DNA of 64,000 nucleotides from Saccharum officinarum (Eukaryota; Streptophyta; Magnoliopsida; Poales; Poaceae). Each line of letters starts with the position of its first letter. Positions within the stretch are counted from its first letter, which is position 1. Both the position numbers and the translations under genes were made by a program. Shown here one piece after another: positions 54,668-64,000 of this stretch. A model generated the notes under the pieces. It saw nothing but the letters and a program-made list of their open reading frames with translations, was not told the origin of the DNA and ran no database searches. Location: contig CM036159.1 of assembly GCA_020631735.1 (NCBI GenBank), positions 96,210,656 to 96,274,655 on the forward strand, read 5' to 3'.

Positions 54668-57600
54668 TCAACTCATGTTTGAGAAATCAAGAATGTTCAA
54701 TTCATTCCTTAGCTTGCAAAACCTCTTTTCATCAAGTGGCTTAGTGAGAATATCAGCAAGTTGATCATCGGTGCCAACACTTTCAATGGCAATATCTCCC
54801 TTTTGTTGATGATCTCTAATGAAATGATGTCTTATGTCAATATGCTTTGTTCTTCCATGTTGAACCGGGTTTTGTATCATCTTGATTGCACTCTCATTAT
54901 CACATAGCAACGGCATATTCTTGAAGTTGAGGCCATAATCCTTCAAAGTTGATTTCATCCATAGCAATTGTGCACAACAACTCCCCGCACTCACATATTC
55001 GGCTTCGGCGGTAGAGATTGCCACACTATTTTGTTTCTTTGAGGACCATGACACAAGTGATCTTCCAAGTAATTGACATGTGCCACTTGTGCTTTTCCTA
55101 TTGATCTTACAACCCCCATAGTCGGAGTCCGAATATCCAATCAATTCAAACTTTGACCCCTTAGGATACCATAGTCCAACATCTCTTGTTTGCTTCAAGT
55201 ACCTCAATATTCTCTTTGCCGCCGTGAGATGACTCTCTCTAGGTGAGGCTTGATATCTAGCACACATGCAAACACTAAACATGACATCCGGCCTTGATGC
55301 GGTGACATAGAGTAGACTTCCAATCAAAGACCGATATTCCTTTTGATTCACCATTTTACCATCAAGATCACTATCTAAATTGCCATTTGTACCCATTGGA
55401 GTTGAAATTGGCTTTGCATCTTGCATTCCAAACTTCTTCAACATGTCCCTTATGTATTTCCCTTGACTCACAAATGTCCCATTCTTCAATTGCTTGACTT
55501 GGAGACCAAGGAAGTAGCTAAGTTCACCAATCATAGACATTTCAAACTCTTTGGCCATCATAGCACCAAATTCTTCACAATAAGCTTGATCGGTTGATCC
55601 AAAGATGATGTCATCAACATATATTTGCACTATGAATAGATCATTTCCAATCTTCTTGGTGAATAGAGTAGTATCAACCTTGCCCATTTTGAATCCCTTA
55701 GAGAGAAGGAAATCCCTTAGCCTCTCATACCATGCTCTAGGTGCTTGCTTTAAGCCATATAAAGCCTTCTTCAACTTGTAGACATGGTTGGGTTTCTTGT
55801 CATCTTCAAATCCGGGCGGTTGCTCAACAAATACTAACTCATTGATGATCCCATTGAGAAATGCACTTTTGACATCCATTTGATATAGTATGATATTATG
55901 TGCACAAGCATAAGCCAATAGAATCCTTATTGCCTCCAATCTTGCCACGGGAGCATATGTCTCATCATAGTCAAGACCTTCAACTTGAGTGTAACCTTGA
56001 GCAACTAGTCTTGCTTTGTTTCTCACTACAATGCCATCTTGATCTTGCTTGTTTTTGAACACCCACTTGGTTCCAATCACATTGTAGTCATTTGGCCTTT
56101 CTACCAATTCCCAAACATCATTTCTAGTGAAATTGTTAAGCTCTTCTTGCATAGCCATGATCCAATCGGCATCCCTCAAAGCTTCTTCTATCTTCTTTGG
56201 TTCTATGGTTGACACAAATGATGCATGCTCACAAAACATAGTCAATCTTGATCTTGTTTGCACACCACTTCTAATATCACCAATAACACTATCAATGGGG
56301 TGATCTCTTGCAACATGTTGTGGTTGGAGTACTTGCACTTGATTACTTGAGTTTGGTTGATCACTTGATGTATCTCGATGAGATGAACTAGCACCTTGAT
56401 CTTGCACTTGAGAGTCACTAGCTAGCTTGAATGGATAATTGAGCACTTGGTCTTTATCATCATCTTGAATATCAATAACTTGCTTTGCTCTAATGTCCCC
56501 AATGTCCATGTTCTTCATTGCTTCCACCAATAGAGTTCCACTAACATCATCTAGATTCTCTTCTTCATCTTGTGACCTATTGGTTTCATCAAATTGCACA
56601 TCATGGACTTCTTCTAGAATGCCACTTGAGTTGTTCCAAACTCTATAAGCTTTGCTTGTAGTTGAATAACCAAGTAGGAACCCCTCATCACATCTTTTGT
56701 CAAACTTTCCCAATCTAGTGCCCTTCTTCAAGATATAGCATTTGCAACCAAACACCCTAAAGTAAGAAATATTTGGCTTTCTTCCATGAAGTAACTCATA
56801 TGGGGTCTTCTCTAGCAATGGATGACAATATAGTCTATTGATGTAGTAGCAAGCGGTATTGATTGCTTCATCCCAAAATGATTGACTCACATTGTACTCA
56901 TGAAGCATTGATCTAGCCATATCAAGCAATGTTCTATTCTTCCTCTCAACTAGGCCATTTGATTGTGGAGTGTACTTGGCCGAGAATTGATGTCCAATAC
57001 CATAATGATCACAAAGTTCTTCAATTCTTGTATTCTTGAACTCACTTCCATTGTCACTTCTCACTTTCTTGATTCTAATCTCAAACTCATTGTGAACTCT
57101 AGTGAGAAATGTCTTGAAGGTGTCAAACACTTCACTTTTGTCACTAAGAAAGAATACCCATGTGAATCTTGTGAAGTCATCCACTATGACAAAGTCATAC
57201 TTGTTGCCGCCTATGCTTGTATATGTTGTTGGTCCAAATAGATCCATGTGCATCAACTCAAATGCTTTGCATGTGCTCATTGTACTCTTCTTTGGATGTG
57301 AGCTTCCAACTTGCTTCCCGGCTTGACATGCACTACAAAGCTTATTTTTCTCAAATTCAACATCTTTCAAACCATTGACAAGATTATGAGTTGTAAGCTT
57401 CTTCAATTGTTTCATGCCAACATGACCAAGCCTTCTATGCCAAAGCCAACCCATGCTTGATTTGGAGACTAAGCAAGTTGTCAAAGAAGTTTCTCTAGCA
57501 TTGAAGTCAACTAGGTAGAGATTCTCATATCTAAAGCCCTTGAATGCCACATTTGAACCATCCACACTAATAACTTCCACATCATCAACCCAAAGATGCA

Positions 57601-57860
57601 TTTGTAGCCTAGATCACATATTTGTGCCACGGATAGAAGATTGAAATCCAAGCTTTCAACTAGCAACACATTTGAGATACTCATGTCATTTGATATTGCA
57701 ATCTTGCCCAAGCCAATAACCTTGCCTTTCTTGTTATTGCCAAATGTGATAGAATCAACACCACTATCATTGTCATTGAATGAATCAAACATTCTTGATG
57801 TACCGGTCATGTGTTGAGTGCACCCACTATCAATAATCCAATGCCTTCCTCCGGCTTTGT
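54668..57860 (-). pseudogene. Copia pol of C2: protease, integrase, RT, RNase H
   Basis: The long frame 57601-54668 (977 codons) starts just after the protease and holds the pre-integrase zinc-finger segment (WHRRLGHVGMKQLKKL), integrase core (DDFTRFTWVFFL, SDNGSEFKN), RT with YVDDIIFGS, and RNase H (SDSDYGGC, AEAEYVS) to the terminal stop. The protease active-site stretch WIIDSGCTQHMTG lies in another frame at about 57840-57800, and that frame passes into the 977-codon frame only through a one-base shift near 57595. Apart from that break the polyprotein looks intact, more complete than C1. Confidence 0.88.
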
Positions 57861-57878
57861 AATTGACCTACAAGCAAA

Positions 57879-58957
57879 TCAATGAAGCTTAGGTACCCAT
57901 TTTTGCTTGGGTCCTTGTAGGTTAGTAACTAAGCTCTTTGGTACCCAAATAGCCTTCTTCTTTGGGCCAACGATGGGTGTACCAATAAACTTAGCTTGCA
58001 CACCCTTCACACCTTTGGTAAGCACATAGCAAGAATCAAAAGGTATAGCATTAACAAATTTCTTGTTTTGGTTCTTTTTATTGCAATTATGCTCTAGGTG
58101 CCCAACTTGCTTGCATCTATTGCAAAACCGACCATTGCTCTTCACAAAGCTAGGCTTTGGAGTTGCAAAGGCCGACTTGCCTTTCTTGGGGTATAGCCCA
58201 ATCCCTCTTTGTTAAGAGAGAACCTTTGGCTACCCAAGCACTTAAGCAAGCGGGCCTCACCACCATAGGCTTTGCCTAGGGCGTGAGTGAGCTCATCCAC
58301 CTCTCTCTTAAGAGTCTTATTCTCAACCATTAGTGAGGTATCACAAGTGAAACCATCACTAGTAGTGGAGGTAGAGTTGGTGGTGGTGGATGAAGAGCTA
58401 CACGAAGGGTTAGCATTTGTCATGATGATAGGTTTATAAAAGGATTCATCAATTATATCACATGTAACACCTATATCACATGATGCAACAACCTCCTTCT
58501 TTGCTTGTTGCTCAAGTAGCAATGAGTGAGCCTTTTCAAGCTTGGAATGAGCCTTACCAAGATCCTCATGGTCTTCCACTAGACTCTCATGAGTGGTCTT
58601 AAGCTCACCAAGAACCTTCTCAAGTATTGCTACTTTCATTGAAAGTTTCTTGCACTCCTTGTTCTTAGCAATAGCTATGTCTCTAGTTTGTTGCAACAAG
58701 TCATATAGTTGTTCTTTAGTTGGTTCATCATCATCATCATTTTCATTATCATTATTATTATCATTATCACTATTATGAACATATTCCATTTCACTTTCAT
58801 CATCACTCTCATCATATAATACCTTAGCTTCTTTGGCCATGAAGCACGAAGAGGATGAATCAAATAGTGATGGCTTCTTGTTGATAGCAATGGAAGCAAA
58901 AGCCTTGTTGGATGATTCTTCTTCTTCTTCTTCATCATCACTTTCCCAAGTGGCCAC
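57879..58957 (-). pseudogene. Copia Gag C2, C-terminal part (coiled coil, zinc knuckle)
   Basis: An acidic N-terminal run, a Ser-rich segment, a heptad-rich stretch (about 58720-58500: LYDLLQQTRDIAIAKNKECK, KAHSKLEKAHSLLLEQQAKK) that should form a coiled coil, then RFCNRCKQVGHLEHNC, a CCHC zinc knuckle, near 58125-58080, ending in QKWVPKLH and a stop at 57879. The frame changes once near 58200. It continues the upstream Gag frame after a break near 59035, so one long Gag was split by indels. Confidence 0.8.
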
Positions 58958-58986
58958 ATAGACTCCATTCTTGCCTTTCTTGAATG

Positions 58987-59946
58987 TTATCTTGGCTTCT
59001 TTCTTTTTCTTCTCAAACTTGCCCCTCTTGTTGTTTTTCTTTTGTCATAGGGACAATCGACTTGAAGATGTTCGGTGCTATCACAATTGAAGCACTTCCT
59101 TTGTTGCTCATTGCTCTTGAAATTGTCATTTCTCTTTTTGAAGCCTCTCCTCTTAATGAACATGTGACCCATTTTCTTGACTACAAAAGCAAATGCCTCA
59201 TCATCAATTTCATAATCTTCATCTTCATCATTGTCTTCTTCTTCTTCAATGATGGTAGCTTTGCCCTTGGAGGAGGTGGCCTTGAATGCCACGGTCTTCT
59301 TCTTCTTCTCATCTTCCACCTTCTCCTTGTCATCAACATCTTGATCATATTTGTCATAGGTCAATACTTCACCAAGCAAATCATTAGGCTTCATTGTTTC
59401 AAGCCCATCTCTTTGTAACATCATGATCAACATCTTGAATCTTCTAGGTAAGCTCAATAAGAACTTGTGACAAAAATCTTGATCTTGAGTCTTGTGCCCT
59501 AAGCTCTTGAGATCATTGACTATCACTTGCAATCTATGAAACATTTCAATGATTGTTTCATCATCCTTTTTCTTGAAGTTCTCAAACTCACTTTTGAGCC
59601 CATATAGCTTGGCACTCTTTACAACCTTAGTGCCCTCATATGTTTCACTTAACCTTATCCACACTTCATTTGCCAATTCCAAATCCTTGATGCCCTCAAA
59701 TACTTTTGTGTCAATATTATTGTAAAGTGTATTGAGAGCCATTCTATTGCATGTTCTATTTGCTCTATCTTCATCGGTGAGATGATCGGGATCAATGATA
59801 GCAAAATCATTCTCGGTGACTTGTAATACTCTCTCATGAATAGAACCAAGGTACATTGTCATTTTTCTCTTCCAATGAGCAAAAGAACTAACACCATCAA
59901 AGAACGGTGGCTTGCCCCCAACATGATTGAACACAATTTGAGCCAT
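58987..59946 (-). CDS. Copia Gag C2, N-terminal part (capsid domain, zinc knuckle)
   Basis: ATG at 59946 opens 319 codons. It begins MAQIVFNHVGGKPPFFDGVS, followed by the UBN2/copia-type Gag domain (WKRKMTMYL, LNTLYNNID, VWIRLSETYEGT, FHRLQVIVNDLKSLGH, LSLPRRFKMLIMML), an acidic low-complexity stretch, and a CCHC zinc knuckle CFNCDSTEHLQVDC. The last 15 or so codons are out of frame relative to the downstream Gag part: a missing base in an A-run near 59035 explains the early stop. Gag packages element RNA in virus-like particles. Confidence 0.85.
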   Translation of the reverse strand: MAQIVFNHVGGKPPFFDGVSSFAHWKRKMTMYLGSIHERVLQVTENDFAIIDPDHLTDEDRANRTCNRMALNTLYNNIDTKVFEGIKDLELANEVWIRLSETYEGTKVVKSAKLYGLKSEFENFKKKDDETIIEMFHRLQVIVNDLKSLGHKTQDQDFCHKFLLSLPRRFKMLIMMLQRDGLETMKPNDLLGEVLTYDKYDQDVDDKEKVEDEKKKKTVAFKATSSKGKATIIEEEEDNDEDEDYEIDDEAFAFVVKKMGHMFIKRRGFKKRNDNFKSNEQQRKCFNCDSTEHLQVDCPYDKRKTTRGASLRRKRKKPR

Positions 59947-59992
59947 TTTTCACACCGAAGGATGTTAAGCCTTGATTTAAACGGTGACCACG

Positions 59993-60004
59993 GCTCCGAT
60001 ACCA
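59993..60004 (-). other. Primer-binding site of C2
   Basis: Minus-strand TGGTATCGGAGC, two bases after the LTR end at 60007; one mismatch to the canonical initiator tRNA-Met site. Confidence 0.8.
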
Positions 60005-60006
60005 CT

Positions 60007-60226
60007 TGTAAGGTCCTAGATGGCTAGAGGGGGGGTGAATAGCCTATTAAAAAATTCTACAAGAACCACTAAGCAAACTTGTTAGAATAACAAACGGCGC
60101 AAAGCGAGTTTAGCTTAGCCTACGGTTGTGATGCAAGCCTCCTATCCACAAGTCTAGTAGATTATGATCTCTAGTTCATACAAGGGCTATGTCACTAAAC
60201 TTACACTAGTGAGCAAGCTAACAAGC
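60007..60226 (-). repeat. C2 5' LTR, 3'-end remnant
   Basis: These 220 bases match the terminal part of the 3' LTR (51151 on) almost exactly up to GAGCAAGCTAACAA, then gypsy LTR G3-right begins at 60227. The rest of the LTR should lie beyond that element, outside the window. Confidence 0.9.
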
Positions 60227-63200
60227 TGTAACACCCCGGGTGTTATAGTGCTAATTAATCTGCCATGTCATCATAATGCATTGCAAAGCATCCCTGTTAG
60301 GTTAAACTTGTTATGCATCAACTAAAACGAGTTTACTTATCTAGGTTGAATGTGTTTCTCAGTGGTGTGCTCCGAACCCGAAAACCCTAATTTCGAATGC
60401 CACCGCAAATACTTAGTCCATGCCCTGCGTAATTTGAGGTGTGCGACTGTGTTGCACACTAGTGTCAAGTGTAGGGTATGAGCTCAAGTACAACATCTAA
60501 AATGAAGCTCCAAATTTGAATTTGAATTGGAGTCCCAAAACTTGTCACGAGTTTTCCGATTCAAATTTAAATTCAAATCTGGGGAGAAATGTAAAAGAAT
60601 TTCAAAAGCTAATTGGTCAACCAAGAGTGGCATTTGGTCAACTATGTCATGTTGGTCCAAATGATGCCCTTGGGTGAGGTTTTGATCACTAAGTAATCAC
60701 CAATCAAAGTAGCAACAAATTTCAATTTAAAATTCCTCCGAAAACCCTAAATTTCAAAACCCTGTTTTACCCCTTTTCAAATAATTCAAAATCTAAGCAA
60801 AATTTGGGAAAAAGTTCAAAACCAAGTTTGTAGAACTTTTCAAGGGCTACAACTTTGGTGTTTTGAGTTTTCAAAGTTTTAGTGAAAAAGGTGGAGCAAT
60901 TTTGAAAATAAACAAATTTCAAATTTAATTCATTTTTGTCCCCAAACTATGATTTCAAAATGGAGGCAGAATTTGAAAAAGTTTTGAACAGCAAAGTTGT
61001 AGGTCTGGTCTAGATATACAACTTTGGTGTTTGGAGATTTTGAAGTTTCAATGTAAAATCAAAAGTAATTTCTAAATTACCAAATCTGAAAAATGTGTCC
61101 CCTTTTGAATTTAAACTCAAATTTCAAAATCCAGTTAGAATTTGAAAAAGTGTTCAATACAAAACTTGTAGAGCTTGAAATTCTGAAGATTTCATAGATT
61201 GGAAGTTTTTCAAGTTGTTACATGAATTTGAGAGTAATTTGAAAAACCAGTTTGAATTTCAAAAGTTGGGGGGGAACAGCTACAGTGCCGCGACCAATCG
61301 CCGCCGGGCACCGCGCGGCATGGGCGCCGGCGAGCCGCCGGGCGACGTCCAGGAGCTTCTCGCGCGCGCCAGGATCGCCAGCGCGATAGCACTGCAGTAC
61401 TGCTCTGTAGACGCGATTTCCTTCTATATATACCGAGGTTCACAGTGGCGTTCACCGTTTTCGCCACCACCGCCGCCGCAGCTCCGTCGCTCGCCGCTGC
61501 CGCCGTCGAGTCACCACTAGCCACGCAAATCGCACCAGCAAGTTCGCCTCGCCCTCGCGCACCTCATGGTCCAACGGGTTTAGCTGTTTTCTCGCCCGAA
61601 CCACCGCACCACCGCTTCCCGTACCCAACTCCGGTCGGAGCACCGCCACCACCGCCCCCACGTGGCCAGGCCACTCCAGCTCGTCGCCGTCGTCACCAAG
61701 AGCACCACCATAACCGCTGTGAGCCCCTGAATGTTTTCCTCGCGTTAATTTAGCCGCTACTCCGTTGGGGACGCGTTTTCGCGGCTCACCGTCGACCGTG
61801 GTCCGCTATCGTCGTCGGTAAGGGGTCGCCGGAGCTCGAGCTTAGCTGTAGAAGGGCGTAGTGGAGTCGTAGGGTGGTGTAGATCGTTTTGGTCATGGTG
61901 GTTGAGTCGTTAGCGGTGTGATCACCGGTCGCCGCCGTGCGGGCATGGCCGAGCGCGCGGGAGAGAACGAGAGAGCGGAGGTAGGTGATGACAGGTGGGG
62001 ACGCAGTGTCAGCGAGAGAGAGAGAGAGAGAGCCGGCGCGCGCGCGAGGCAGGCCGCGCTGCTGGGCCGCGTCGCTGGGCCGAGCGCGAGCGCGAGCGCG
62101 GGCGCGCGCGAGCGGGCCGCTTGGCTGGGCCGGACCGGAGGGAAGAGGAGATCGGCCCGGTTCGGATTTTCGTTTTTGTTTTCTTTTTCAAATAAATGAA
62201 TAGTGTTGCTATTTGTTTATTTCATTAAAAATTGTGTAGAGTTCCAAAATTCATGAAAATTTTTGTGTAAGCTTCTCAATGTATAAACTATCTAGGAAAA
62301 ATGTTAAATCATGAATTTGAATACTTTGAGCAGTAGAATTAATTAGTTTCATTAAAGATTAAATGCAACTTCCAGTAATTTTAATAATTAATTTATTTAT
62401 CCAAAAATTATGAAATTTATTATAACACTGTTGTAATTCATTCTTAACCCATAGAAAAAGTTTGAGCTTGATTAGGTAAAATTTGATCAACTCCTAATTA
62501 TGCCCTAATTAGTTAAATAGAAAATAAATGTTAATTTGAGAACTTTAAGTGTTGTGTGCCTTTTGATTGAGTGATGTCCTTAGGTCACTACCCTTTGGTG
62601 ATCTCTGGCACCTTAATTTCATGATTGAGCTCGTTAGTAACTTGTTAGGTTAAAAGCTGGTATCGCTAGAAATCGTCGCTTCTAGTTAGTAGGTTTTCTG
62701 TTTACGACCGTACCGTAGAAGTTAGTTGTACTCAAGTCGTAACTCGTAGCATGTTATCATCAAGCATCATGTTTATCATCGAGCATCATGTTAAAGCATG
62801 TTATGTATTCGTGTAGTCTCCGCTTTCGAAGAAGCCGAAGTCGTCGATCAAGCTTCCGGAGAAGAGCGATCGTCGGTGGGTTTCGGACCTGGCAGTGGAG
62901 TCCTCGAGTCTGAGTCGGTCGTCGTGTGCGAACAAGGCAAGCCCCGGTGCATTTAAACCCTACCTTGAATTTTACAAATGTTTTATTATTTATAATATGG
63001 TTTATTGCATTAAGTAATTAGGAGTTGAGTGATAACCCAATTGCTGCATTATCATCCTTGATTATTGTGATATCAACCTTGATACCTGTTTTTACGGAAA
63101 ATGCGTAGTATGCTTCGCTATGCTTAGAAGTTAAGCTTTTAAATGCAATGTTTACATAGCCATGACGGCATATCGAATGAATATTGAAATATGAGAATGA

Positions 63201-64000
63201 ACTTGAAAGATCGGGCGGGTGGTTTGGCCACTGCTAACATGCATTGGGAAAGGAGTCTCAATGTATTGTTTCCGCCTTGTCAGTTAAGGCCCGTTCGTTG
63301 TAAGCCTGTTGTGTTCGAGACTTTGCAACTAACCTCATGCCTTGGGTAAGCCCAAAATGTTGGTGATTCCATTACGAGAACGTCTAACCTCGCACTGGGA
63401 GTGGAGAGATGGCGAGAGTAGCGTGTACCCTCGGGGCTAGAATTTGGTCGGGTTCGAGGAGTACTGTGCTCTCGGGTGGCGATGGACACGTTCTGGTTTT
63501 GGGAGATCTAAATGAGGGTTGATATATGCAAGATTCAGTTCTACATATGTCGTGATGTTAGAGATCCCCAGCTGGGTATAATCGGTTCGAATCGTCGTTG
63601 CTCCTCGGTTATGGAGACTCGATCGCCTGACTTGCATCGTAGTTAAGAACTGAAATTGAAAGAAAGAATGAGAAAGGTTTTTATGATAATTACTTTGATC
63701 TAGATTAGGATCACCTAGAATTGGTTAATGAACCATCAATGGTAAAAGTAAAATATTGAAGATAAGGACTTACCTTAGTAAGCTTTTCTGCAAAAGAAAA
63801 TTTGATTCTTGATTACCCGTACCTTGATTCCCTAAAGCTAGCATGCCCTTGGAGTCTTTGTCTTAGTCGGGTAAGTCTTGTTGAGTACTCTCGTACTCAG
63901 GGTTTGTTAACCCCTTGTTGCAGGTGCGGTTCATGAACAAGTCTGCTTCGAGCCTTGTTGCATGACCGTCGTGGTTGAAGACAGTGACGACGAGTAGATT
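60227..64000 (+). mobile_element. Gypsy LTR G3-right, partial, inserted in the C2 5' LTR
   Basis: Starts TGTAACACCCCGGG and runs in the same order as the minus-strand LTR at 4618-521, but on the plus strand. It stops at the window end after 3774 of about 4100 bases. TATA box at 61424-61432. The conserved GTAAGT...TTGCAG block lies at about 63871-63923. AT-rich parts are nearly identical to the other copy, while the GC-rich promoter-proximal part (61260-62150) differs by many indels, so these are probably two insertions of one family. Confidence 0.85.
61424..61432 (+). promoter_or_regulatory. TATA box of the G3-right LTR
   Basis: CTATATATA, about 1.2 kb into the LTR, same position as in the inverted copy (3414-3422). 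Confidence 0.6.

Larger units (their letters stand above)
51151..60226 (-). mobile_element. Copia (SIRE/Maximus-like) retrotransposon C2, nearly complete
   Basis: Minus-strand order: 5' LTR (220-base end left at 60226-60007), primer site, gag (59946), second gag part with coiled coil and zinc knuckle, protease, integrase, RT, RNase H (to 54668), 1.2 kb non-coding, polypurine tract (53478-53465), 3' LTR (53464-51151). The upstream part of the 5' LTR is displaced by gypsy LTR G3-right at 60227. At least three frame breaks are visible in gag-protease. Same family as C1. Confidence 0.9.

Overview
The window is plant nuclear DNA, almost certainly from a panicoid grass close to Sorghum, Saccharum, Miscanthus or maize. 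It holds two intact intron-bearing genes with strong grass character (GC-rich first exons, GT-AG introns), Tourist-like and Stowaway-like MITEs, a CACTA transposon with TTTGCCGAG subterminal repeats, and SIRE/Maximus-type copia and long-LTR gypsy retrotransposons. Roughly four fifths of the sequence is transposable-element derived. No bacterial-type operons, CRISPR arrays, rRNA or tRNA genes were seen.

Layout. 1-4618: 5' end of a minus-strand gypsy element (start of gag, leader, tRNA-Met primer site, full 4.1 kb LTR). 4619-9500: MITE-rich spacer with a receptor-kinase gene fragment. About 9690-38840: a CACTA (En/Spm) element broken into four parts. Its tnp2 transposase begins near 9965, is interrupted by a 16.3 kb gypsy element (10392-26720), resumes at 26721, is interrupted again by a 6.1 kb copia element (29671-35788, TSD GCTAG), and ends at 36037. 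The second CACTA gene (36171-38146) and the 3' subterminal repeats follow. The 16.3 kb gypsy element is itself nested: its 3' LTR holds a hAT MITE (TSD CCTACGGG) and a copia-type solo LTR (TSD CCTGC), and its 5' LTR is split by a truncated second gypsy element.

38850-51150 is the genic island. It holds a plus-strand, six-exon short-chain dehydrogenase/reductase gene (39563-41675, TIC32-like) and a minus-strand, seven-exon pyridoxine/pyridoxamine 5'-phosphate oxidase 2 gene (45306-47287). They converge tail to tail. Further on lie a TGTTGCA/TGTTTCA-repeat element, two MITEs, and an orphan TATA promoter with CT-rich 5' UTR cut off at 51150.

51151-60226: a nearly complete minus-strand copia element of the same family as the 29671-35788 copy. 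Its 5' LTR is cut by another gypsy LTR (60227 to the window end, plus strand). That LTR is the inverted counterpart of the one at 521-4618.

The two host genes are unrelated in function (NAD(P)-dependent reductase; vitamin B6 salvage). The most unusual observations are a gypsy gag-like protein whose N-terminus closely tracks the histone H3 tail, arrays of a CpG-rich near-palindrome (GACCGGACGCGTCCGGTC) directly upstream of the TATA box in all three copia-type LTRs, and a conserved intron-like block shared by two otherwise different gypsy LTR families.
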